Assembly (NCBI RefSeq): GCF_036711975.1
Contig: NW_027248941.1
Location: forward strand, 3,038,001-3,102,000
Reading direction: 5' to 3'
Source of the DNA: Onthophagus taurus
Taxonomy: Eukaryota > Arthropoda > Insecta > Coleoptera > Scarabaeidae
Length of the DNA: 64,000 bases
A program made the position numbers and the translations under genes. Under the pieces are notes generated by a model. The model was given only the letters and a program-made list of their open reading frames with translations. It had not been told where the DNA came from and searched no databases. Positions 49,112 through 58,499 of the stretch are shown here, piece after piece; positions within the stretch are counted from its first letter, which is position 1; each line of letters starts with the position of its first letter.

Positions 49112-50814
49112 TTAATTTCGTTTCTCTAATTTAATTTTAACCCCGTTTTTAGATATAATAGTAACTTGAACGGAACGTTGCAATTGGTGTCCAATGGAAA
49201 CAAGCTTATAATTCAACAATAACTTGCATAAACAAGTCTTTAAAGCCAACATAGCATATTTCGCACCAATACAACTTCTTGGGCCACAACTAAAAGGAAT
49301 ATAAACGTTACTTTTTGCTTTATCGAATCGTTCGGGGATTGTCTTATACGGTTCCGGATAAATTTGTGGGTCGTTGTGAAGCGCTTGAACTGGAATTACA
49401 ACTGTCAATCCTTTCGGGAGAGTTAATTCGCCCCATTTAACTTCTTCGCCTAATTTCCGGGGTAATACTCCAGTCACGGTGTAGATTCGCATCGATTCTT
49501 TAAGAAATGAGTCTAAATATTTGAGCTTTTTGAGTAAATTTGAGGTTAGTTCTTGATTAATGTTAGGACTTAAAACGTTTTTGATTTCGTTGTAGGCCTT
49601 TTCTTGCATCTCCGGATGGTTAGCGAAGTTAAAAATGGTGTAAGATAATGTTAAAGCTGTCGTTTCAAAACTCTACAAAGAAAAAATAATTTATGGAGTT
49701 TATTTCGAGGTTATGTTTTTACTGTGAAAAGAGTCGTGTAGATTTCGTCAAAAACATCTCTTAAACTCCACCTTTTATTGACTAATTCTTTAAGCATTAA
49801 GTTTAACGTGGTTTTTGGAGATTCTTCATGAAGTGTTGAGATTTTTTCCTCAATTATCTCCAAAGCGAATTTGTCCATGAAACGGATTAATTGTTTTTCT
49901 CGCCGATAATTGTTTGTAAAATAGTAAGTGAAATCGAAATATTCCAAAGGATTAATAACTCTGTTTGAGATAATTTTTATTAAATCTTCCAATTTCTCCA
50001 TATAAATTGAGGTTAAGTTGTGTTTCGGGGACGATTTTATCCCCAACAAAGTCTCCAAAGCTTGTCGGAAAGACCACAATTTTGCTTTTGACACTAATTC
50101 GCATGAATCGTCTTTTAAGTATTCTTTTAAATCATCAACGAATCGATTTGATTCGATGTTGAAGGTTTTTAAATAATTTGATTCTAATAGGTTGTAATGA
50201 AACGATGGGGTTAGGACTTTTCGGTGATTTCTCCAAGTATTTTCTTAAATTAAAAGTTATAATGATTTGATTCTTATTGAAATTAAAAAGTGCTTCAAAA
50301 TGAGTTCAAACTTAACATCTATTTTTCGCATTTTGAGGTTATGTCATAAAATTAAAGTGAGGTTATCTCGGGTGTTTTTTGAGATCTCATCGAGTTTGAG
50401 CTCATTTTAAAGGATTTTTTTATTTCCTAACATTGTTTGATTACCATTTGCGGCGATTAACCCATTTTTCCCGATTCGCTTCAAAAATTTGATTATGTTG
50501 GGTTTGTTGGTGTGCTTATGCGATGATAAAACGGCCTCAATCAAATCTTTATCGCAAGAGAATAGAATCGGCTCGAATCCGAGCATCGCCCAAAACGATT
50601 TTCCGCAAATTTTCGGGTATTTTATTAATAAATCGTTGTAAATGCCTTCTTGATTACTTGCGATGTTGGGAGAGATTTTGGGTACATTTTTTAACCGATT
50701 TTTGGTTTTAAAGTAGATGTAGTAGTAGTAAATAATAATAATTAATAGGGGGGTGATTAAAATTGAGATGAAATAGGTTACGTTGAGTGTCTGAGAAAGT
50801 ATCGGAGAGCACAT
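49112..50814 (-). CDS. Cytochrome P450, CYP4 clan, altered I-helix
   Basis: Microsomal monooxygenase, 483 aa, exons 50814-50445, 50243-49723 and 49672-49112. An N-terminal membrane anchor (residues about 12-33) is followed by KNVPKIS. The helix-C motif WRNHRKVLTPSF is present. The K-helix E-x-x-R is ESMR, then PERF, and the haem site is FSCGPRSCIG with its cysteine intact. The unusual point is the I-helix: CYP4 proteins have AGxDTTA here, but the splice joins TLFT to SFETTA, so the glycine that lets oxygen bind is replaced by Ser. The acceptor (CTTTGTAG) is unambiguous. Intron 1 contains a MITE (50284-50418). It is divergent from the next P450, 252 bp away, so the two probably arose by duplication. 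The substrate is unknown. Confidence 0.9.
50284..50418. mobile_element. Hairpin MITE in P450 intron
   Basis: The left end AAAAAGTGCTTCAAAATGAG pairs with the right end CTCATTTTAAAGGATTTTTT, and the interior is AT-rich with GAGGTTATGT. Same family as 8908, 17195 and 25573. It lies inside intron 1 and does not disturb the splice sites. Confidence 0.8.
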
Positions 50815-51066
50815 TTTCGTTTTAACTAGAAAGGTTGAATTGAATTAGTAAGGTTGTTGATAACCTTGGGGAAAACATGGGAATTGAGTTTATTTTTTGC
50901 CAACAAATAAGTAATTAGTTTCCGATACCATGTCACCTATTTTGACGCCAATTTTAATTGGGATATTTTCCAATTAACGTAATTAATAATAATTGCTCCA
51001 TTTTTAATCACTTTATAAAATAGGTTCCTCGTTTAATTTGTGGCACTTTAATTAATTCCTCTCGGA
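50815..51066. promoter_or_regulatory. Bidirectional P450 promoter
   Basis: 252 bp separate the two divergent P450 start codons. TATAAAA at 51014-51020 lies about 50 bp before the plus-strand ATG. No matching box was found for the minus-strand gene. Confidence 0.5.
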
Positions 51067-52659
51067 ATGGATTTATTTCCTTTGCTTCTTTTATTCATCT
51101 CAATTCTCTTCATTTCCCTCGTTTATTATTACTGGAATTATTTTTGGATCAAATCGAAGCTAAAAAATGTACCCTTCGTGCATCAAATCCCCATTTTCGG
51201 GAGCATGCTCGTTTACAAGAACACTTTAGGTAAGTTTGAACCAGAAAATCAAACGAAATTAAGCTTAACCTTTTAGATTTATACCGAAATTTGGTAACTT
51301 ACCCGAAAATTTACGGAAAAACCTATGGCGTCATGTGCGGCCCAATCCCCGTTATATTCACCTCCGATTTAAACTTGTTAGAAATGATTTTATCATCCCC
51401 AAAGCACATCAACAAACCCTCTTTTTACAAAATAATCAAAAAATTGGGTGGAAATGGTTTGATCGCAGCCAACGGGGAGACCTGGAAGTCTCAAAGGAAA
51501 CTTTTAACCCCAACGTTTCACTTCAAAATCCTCGAGAAGTTCCTAAAAATCTTTAACAAACACTCCGAGGCTTTCATAAACGATTTAAAAAAAGAAACGG
51601 TCAAAAAAGAATCAAATTTACCCCCGATAACCGCAATGTGGGCCCTAAATCAGTTAACAGAGACCGTAATGGGGCTAAAATCCGAAGAAAACGAAGCGAA
51701 TAATCGCATGTATTTGGAAGAAGGGAAAAAGCTTCTTTTAATCGTAACAAACAGGTTAATTAATCCTTTAGAATACTTCGATTTAACTTATTATTTCACG
51801 CGGAATTATTGGAGGGCGGAAAACGCGATGAATAAGCTGGATAATTACATCTTAGAAACGATTCGGAAGAAAAATAATGAGATGGGGGATAGTTACGAGA
51901 TGGTTACGATCGATGGGAAGAAACAAAAAATCGTTTCGTTAGATCTACTAATGGAGACGTCTAAACAAAACTTCGAGATGAGCGAATACGTCTTAAAAGA
52001 CCAAGTACATACCTTAATGTTTGCAGGTATTATTAATTAACCACCAAAATCAAATCAATTTCACAATTTACTTATTAGGTTATGACACAACTGCAGCCAC
52101 CGTTGCTTACGCCCTTTACAACTTAGCGGAGCACCCAGAAATCCAACAAAAAGTTTACGAAGAAATCCGCTCAGTCTTAGATAACGACCCCACCACAGAA
52201 ATAACGTTACCTTTATTGCAAAAAATGAAATACTTAGAAATGTTTATTAAAGAATCAATGCGGAGATACACTCACGTTCCTATAATCGGGCGAGAATTAG
52301 GCGAAGACGTCCATTGGAACGGAACAACCCTCCCGAAAGGTTTAGTAATAGTCCCGGCTTTAATCAGCATCCACATGGAACCAGAAAATTACCCAAATCC
52401 GGAAGAATTCATCCCCGAACGTTTCTCGCCCGAAAACATACGCGAAAGACACCCGTACTCTTTCATCCCGTTTAGTGCGGGCCCAAGGAATTGCATCGGG
52501 CAAAAATACGCAATGTTCGCAATCAAAGTGGTGTTAGCGAAATTAATTTTAAAGTACCAATTCGTTTCCGTCAATCACCAATTGGTATTGTCGGCGGAAA
52601 TTGCGTTAATCTCTAAAACGGGGGTTAAAATTGCGATTAAAGAACGAAAGGATAAGTGA
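51067..52659 (+). CDS. Cytochrome P450, CYP4 clan
   Basis: Microsomal monooxygenase of 497 aa with three exons, 51067-51229, 51277-52026 and 52079-52659; all phases close. The membrane anchor is residues 4-26. Helix C has WKSQRKLLTPTFHF, the I-helix has AGYDTTA (canonical), the K-helix has ESMR, then EEFIPERF and the haem-binding FSAGPRNCIG. It differs from its minus-strand neighbour in having an intact oxygen-activation motif. They share helix C, PLEYFD(F/L)TYYFT and the HQLxxS segment near the end, which points to a tandem duplication with inversion. Probable roles are in fatty-acid, hormone or xenobiotic oxidation; none is proved. Confidence 0.94.
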
Positions 52660-52772
52660 GGTTAATAAATTAAAACTTTGAGGTTAGTTTTTTTTTAGCT
52701 TTCGCTTTTCAATAATAGATGGCGCTATTTTCTTTTAATAAACGACTTCAAGTTTTTAAATAGTTTTATTAA

Positions 52773-54656
52773 TTAAAAATGCATTTCAGGTCTACATCGA
52801 CACGAACTTTCATGTACAACCCGACAATTCGGGTTTAAAAGTGCGAAATCTTTCAATCCCTCCTCTGTAACTCTCGTAAACGTCACATCAAGTAATTCCA
52901 AATCCAAGTGGGCCAAACTCTCCAACGTTTTATCCGTAATTCGTTTAAATCCGCGCAAAGAAATCATTTTTAATCCAACTTGCCGTTTGGTTGGGGCGCC
53001 GAATCGATTCACCATCGCGTCGACTAAAACGTACAACTCCCGCGGTTTAGCGTCTTGATTATCCTTTCGTTTACCTACGTTTTCGGTGTCATCAGAGTCG
53101 GAATTTTTTCTTTTACGTTTTAAATTCGAACTACCGTCGTTTTGATTGTTATTAGATGATTCTCCAGGATTATTATTATCGTTTAAGAAAAATACGAATT
53201 CTTCGCAGCTATGTAGCGGAGGGTTTAAATCGGAATTTTCAAACATAGCCATTTCGTAGTGGTTCCGCGGTTCTCGGTGGTGAATCCAGGTATAAAAGTG
53301 GTTATTAATGTTCGCTTCGGAGTTGATATCAACGTTTGGTGGGGGGGTTTTGGTATTTGTTGGGCGGGGTAACGATAATAAATGATTAATTCGCGTGGTG
53401 CTCGAAGTGGCTTTTTCGATTTCTTGGTGGATTACTTCTTCAATTCGGAGCATCCCGCGCTTTTTTAAACTTTTCATTTTATTTGTAGGACCTTTATTTT
53501 TCATTAAATTGTCCGTCGTTTTATTTTTATTTTCACATTGGCATTTTTTGTAGGGGTGTTCATATAATACACTTTTATATGATAAAGTTTCATCTTTAAA
53601 AGGCTCAGTGAATCGGTAAACTAAAGTTCCATCGTCGGAAACCGCATCAAAATTTCCTTTTTTGCAATAAATGATGTTCCCGAAATAATATTGAATCGTT
53701 CGTTGTTCAAACATCATGATATCATCATATTGGGCTAAATACGAATATTTTTTGGGGGTATCTCCGTTGGTTATTTCCAATTCTCTTCGTGCTTTTTCTA
53801 AGTAAAAGCTTGTTAAGTAATTTTCGAAATAAATTTCGCGCAAATGAGGTTTTGTGTAAAGCACTCGCAACACTTGGTCCCCTAACCCTGAAAAGCGACA
53901 ATCCAAAACTCGTAATTTATTAAAACCAAATCTCCCCGCTAAACTTATATAAGCCATATCAGTATCGCACATTCTTTTGCACTTATACAATGATAAATAT
54001 TCGAGAGATTCGTATTTACTCATATGAACTAACATTATCGATTCTAACCAAAAACAATGATCCAAAATAACGACTTTTAAATTAACCATTCTTTCATTAC
54101 TTCGTTCAAAAAATAATCTTCCTTTAATAATAAAAGTTTTTTTTAAACTTAATTCTAATAAAGTATCAGGAAAATCCCTCAATTTAACCTAAAAAAAAAA
54201 TTCATCACATAACCTTACTTTTCATTAATTCTAATTAATCGTACATTTTCGCCATTAATCTTCTGATTTTCCAATGCTAAAACGGTTAAAATCGTTGGAC
54301 GTAAATAAGTTTCGAATTGCGGGGGTAGAACTTCCATAAATCTTTCCTCGGCGCATAATCGTACATCTTTCGTTGCTTCTCCGATGTGATCGAAGGCGAA
54401 TTTAATTTTTTCCTCGCAATGCGGGGCGTCTCTCAATTCAACGCGTTTCCATAAATTCCTCGATCGGATTAAATAATTAAATCGGAGACAAGTTCTGTTG
54501 TAGGATTAAAAATTGAAGTTGAGGTTATGTCGGTGTTTTCGCTACTTACTTATTTATTTGCCACAAGTCGGTTGCGCTTAAGTATTTTAACACTTCTAAT
54601 AACTCGTAGTCGTTTAAATCTAGGATATTCGTTTCGTCATCTAGCTCTAAATCCAT
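52773..54656 (-). CDS. F-box / leucine-rich-repeat protein
   Basis: Probable substrate receptor of an SCF ubiquitin ligase, 590 aa. Exons 54656-54550, 54494-54245 and 54188-52773. The F-box (residues about 12-55) reads LNDYELLEVLKYLSATDLWQ and then NYLIRSRNLWKRVEL, matching the Skp1-binding helix pattern. It is followed by LRR-like segments (LRPTILTVLALEN, LLELSLKK, LEYLSLYKCKRMCD, LRVLDCRFSGLGD, LREIYFEN). A basic disordered middle and a final pair of repeats, LKMISLRGFKRITD and LELLDVTFTRVTEEGL, resemble FBXL repeats. The donor of intron 2 is GTACGA, which is weak. The better-looking GTAAGG at 54218 would leave a 30-bp intron and a stop, so it was rejected. Convergent with the plus-strand P450 (113 bp). 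No family symbol recognised. Confidence 0.88.
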
Positions 54657-54714
54657 TTTATTAATGCGATAAAACTTAGTTTAGTTTGGGATATTGCTGT
54701 CAAAATTGTTTGGG

Positions 54715-54842
54715 TTAATTTTTTTTGTAAGAGGGGGATAAGATGAAGAGGGACATCTATTGGTGAGGAGTTACTTTAAAATTGATAAAACGTAACCTCA
54801 CAAATAACATGTTTATTGTATCTTAAAATCTTTATTTAGCAC
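54715..54842. repeat. Copy of a sequence repeated at 57405-57550
   Basis: CATCTATTGGTGAGGAG, AAAATTGATAAAA and TATCTTAAAATCTTTATTTA occur in the same order as at 57405-57550, which flank the TE/satellite block. It lies upstream of the F-box gene. Confidence 0.65.
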
Positions 54843-55165
54843 CAAAACATTAAAAATATGATTTATCTCTGATATTTGCGGACGTCTCTTCGATATATAT
54901 ACATATATTTTCAGAAATTGTTACGGAGGAATAAAAACACTTTAAGGTAGTTGATAATATTATATTAACACTGTTTAAGAATTTTCGAAGACATCGACCG
55001 GCCCCCGTCAGTTTGTGGTGAAATTGTAAAAAATAACAATCCAATTTATAGTTGTTATAATAGTTCAACCACTATTAATAATTTACATTTTAAATTTGAT
55101 ATTTTAGATCTGGTTACATCTTTATAAAAAATAATAATAATCTATGGAAACAATATATACATACA
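54843..55165. other. TE-flanking non-coding DNA
   Basis: AT-rich, with a CATATATTTT-type stretch. The words GAAGACATC and GCCGTCACCGACACC-like sequence also occur at 63918. No gene seen. Confidence 0.4.
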
Positions 55166-55597
55166 ACGTTATTGGAAGGAGATGAGGAAGGGAAGAAGTT
55201 GGTGGCTAGGTTCCGTTGTGGAAACGAGGAGAGAGCTAACAGATACTGGATGGCCGATGAGGAGAGGTGGTGTAGGCTATGCAGGGAGGAATGGGAAACG
55301 TTGGAACTGTCTTATGTTCATTAATTAAAACACTACCGTTTTATTATACTATCTAACTTTTTATTAAGCATCATTCAGCGTCCATTACATCTTACTATTC
55401 TTTTTACAGTATCGTCTTTATCGACCTTACTACTAACGCCATCTACCTAACACCGTATACAACAGGAACATATGTTGAATGGGTGCAGTAAGTTGAGGGA
55501 GGAGGAGTTGGACCAAGGGCAGATCTTAGGAGAGGGGGGAGAGGGGAACCGATGGATGAGAATGGTTGTGGGGTTAAGGAGACAAAGGGAAGGATGA
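55166..55597 (+). pseudogene. 3' remnant of a non-LTR retrotransposon reverse transcriptase
   Basis: Two in-frame blocks with the Cys-rich C-terminal signature of R1/jockey-type reverse transcriptases. The first has FRCGNEERANRYW and CRLCREEWETLE (55166-55307). The second has MLNGCSKLREEELDQGQ and IL (55470-55597). They are separated by the insertion at 55308-55464, and the frame resumes after it. The rest of the element is missing (5' truncated), as is usual for dead LINE copies. Confidence 0.85.
55308..55464. mobile_element. Candidate solo LTR inside the retrotransposon remnant
   Basis: A 157-bp segment beginning TGTCTTATG and ending TACAACA, bounded by direct repeats GGAAC (55303-55307 and 55465-55469). 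TG...CA ends and a 5-bp target duplication are the hallmarks of an LTR. No internal retrovirus-like genes are present, so it would be a solo LTR. Confidence 0.7.
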
Positions 55598-55985
55598 GGG
55601 GATGATTGGGCCGAGGAGCCAAGGGTATGGAAATGGAGGAAGAGGGTAGAGGGTGAAAATAATATACTAATAATATATATATTAGAATGTATTAAGGGGA
55701 TAAAAATTGTAAATATTAAAAACAATAAAATGCTTATAAAATATATACAGTATATTAAACTAATAACTAGATCTAAAAAGTATCATAATAAAATTAGATA
55801 AGGCCACAAATATTCCCCCCTCTGTAGCATGCTGTGCACACGGCATGTAGAAACAAGATCCTGTTGCTAAACAAAATCAATTATTATTATATTATTCAGT
55901 CATTAAAAATTATTATATATTTCATCCAACGAAAGTTCTTCAAGCAGGTTCATTCATTCAATATATTTACATTTATATTGTGGAC
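55598..55985. other. Retroelement 3' tail and intervening DNA
   Basis: A purine-rich non-coding tail follows the reverse-transcriptase stop (to about 55735), then AT-rich sequence. GCATGCTGTGCACACGGCATG at about 55829 is a short palindrome. No gene. Confidence 0.5.
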
Positions 55986-57172
55986 ATTATTCCCCACAAG
56001 GAGATATAATTAATTATTCAGGAGGAAAACGTTCGTTTACTTCCTCGGTTTGATGTGCTCCTAATACAAAATCGAAAATTTCGTTTTCGAGGCGGTAAAA
56101 TTATGATTTGTATTAGGATCGCATAATACCGAGGAGGTATTTATCAAAGTATCAGGAGGTATAATTATTTGAGCGGGAAACGATCATTTACCTCCTCGCT
56201 TTGATGTACTCCTAATACAAAATCCAACTTTTCGATTTCGAGGAGGTAAAATTACTATTTGTATCAGGATCGCATAACACCGAGGAGGTATTCCTCAAAG
56301 TATCAGGAGGTATAATTATTTGAGCGGGAAACGATCGTTTACCTCCTCGCTTTGATGTACTCCTAATACAAAATCCAACTTTTCGATTTCGAGGAGGTAA
56401 AATTACTATTTGTATCAGGATCGCATAATACCGAGGAGGTATTTCTCAAAGTATCAGGAGGTATAATTATTTGAGCGGGAAACGATCGTTTACCTCCTCG
56501 CTTTGATGTACTCCTAATACAAAATCCAACTTTTCGATTTCGAGGAGGTAAAATTACTATTTGTATCAGGATCGCATAATACCGAGGAGGTATTTCTCAA
56601 AGTATCAGGAGGTATAATTATTTGAGCGGGAAACAATCGTTTACCTCCTCGCTTTGATGTACTCCTAATACAAAATCCAACTTTTCGCTTTCGAAGAGGT
56701 AAAAATTACGATCTGTATCAGGATCGCATAACACCGAGGAGGTATTTCTCAAAATATTAGGAGGTATAATTTTAGGCGAGTTATCCAGCGACATCTACAA
56801 TTCAGTAGCTCAACTAACAGTAAAGAAGGAAAAGAAATCTTTTTTTCTAATAAAAATTTCGAGGAGGTAAAATTACTATTTGTATCAGGATCGCATAATA
56901 CCGAGGAGGTATTTCTCAAAGTATCAGGAGGTATAATTATTTGAGCGGGAAACAATCGTTTACCTCCTCGCTTTGATGTACTCCTAATACAAAATCCAAC
57001 TTTTCGCTTTCGAAGAGGTAAAAATTACGATCTGTATCAGGATCGCATAACACCGAGGAGGTATTTCTCAAAATATTAGGAGGTATAATTTTAGGCGAGT
57101 TATCCAGCGACATCTACAATTCAGTAGCTCAACTAACAGTAAAGAAGGAAAAGAAATCTTTTTTTCTAATAA
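55986..57172. repeat. 151-bp satellite array with a 319-bp duplication
   Basis: Monomers at 151-bp spacing (ATCAGGAGGT begins at 56151, 56302, 56453 and 56604). Each carries two complementary blocks, TTTACCTCCTCGCTTTGATG and TTTCGAGGAGGTAAAATTAC, that can fold into a stem. A larger unit that ends CTCAACTAACAGTAAAGAAG is itself duplicated with 319-bp spacing (56781 and 57100). The array may be the central repeat of a non-autonomous transposon. Confidence 0.9.
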
Positions 57173-58499
57173 AAATGGAGTTATTCGATAATAGATGTCT
57201 AGTGAACAGATAAGCCTTAGATGTCTTAAAATCCTCGCTCTTCGAGCTCGGTTTCAACCTGGCATCTGCGGTTGTAATAAATATCATAACATTTCTCGGT
57301 ATGTTAATAGCTATAATTTAATATTTTCTGCTGAAAATAGGCAACCAAACATACATAGTCGTATATTGTGTAGCTGATTGAAATGCGGGATTTTTTTTTG
57401 ATGAGCGGGAATAAGGTAAAGAGAGATCATCTATTGGTGAGGGGCTAAAGTTTAAAATTAGAAATTGATAAAAATAAGCTCAACGAATTTCTAAGTTTAT
57501 TTCTTTTTTCACTTAAATAACATTTTCTGCATCTTAAAATCTTTATTTACGGTTATTTGAAGTAGAACTTTTCTTTTTTTAGTTTAAAATACACATTTAC
57601 AAGGAATTATTTATAATTAATTCTTTTTACAATATTGAATTTGTTTTCTTCTATTTTTATACAAATCTAAAACACTGGGATTAAGCCGAAATAAAAAAAT
57701 TAAGGGATAAAAAGATTTTTAATTAGTACCATTTAATTTTTGGAATGGTTTTAATATCATTTTTAAGAGAAAATTTATGGCAAGACAACCTCTTTTATCA
57801 TTTAAGTTGAAACCCCCTAAACACCCTGTATAAGACGTTATTCATAAATTTTTTTTTTTTGGAACATTTTTCCACACACCAAAGTTTTTATAAATTGACT
57901 TCAACCTTTTCATTTAATTTTTTTGATACAATTTTCACCTATTTAAGTTAATTACTTCAACTACGAAAAAATCATTAACATTCTTTAAGTAATTTTCATT
58001 TTAATTATTATTATTTTTATAGTCTCTAAAGTGACGGAAAAAATACACTTTTTGACTAGATGTATTTCACTTTTTATTATTTATTATTATTATTACCATT
58101 TATTTCTTCAAAAATCGTTCTTGAAATGGTTAATTTTTTTATAAATTTATTGTGCTATCTTTCTATTTCAAAATTAATTTCTTTTTAAATGCAACATTGA
58201 GAAATAATTAAAAGAGAAACTTGGTAACCTTTTATCATCATTGTAAACTTTTTTTTATAAATTATTTAATTAATACAAATTAACCTAAAAAAATGTAAGA
58301 AAAAATATTTAAGAAACAAATTTAAGAAAAAAAATGTTTAAAAAAACTTATTAAAAAAGTACATAACAATTAATAATAATTTTAAACGTTAAATACTCCA
58401 GTTTTTTTAAATTATTTTTTTTTGTGAAAGAAAAGAGCTTAGTAACCAATTTAAATTAATTTACCTTTTTATCTCTTTTCTTTTTGTTTAAATTTAATT
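57173..58499. other. Intergenic, with repeat of 54715-54842
   Basis: Begins with the end of the satellite-bearing element (GATAATAGATGTCTAGTGAAC at 57189), then a second copy of the 54715-54842 repeat at 57405-57550. The rest is AT-rich and holds the 3' flank of vibrator. No exon seen. Confidence 0.5.

Noticed and set aside
54218-54219. Better-looking donor GTAAGG in the F-box gene
   Set aside because: Would make a 30-bp intron and run into a stop after the splice. The GTACGA donor at 54244 gives a 56-bp intron and an open frame.
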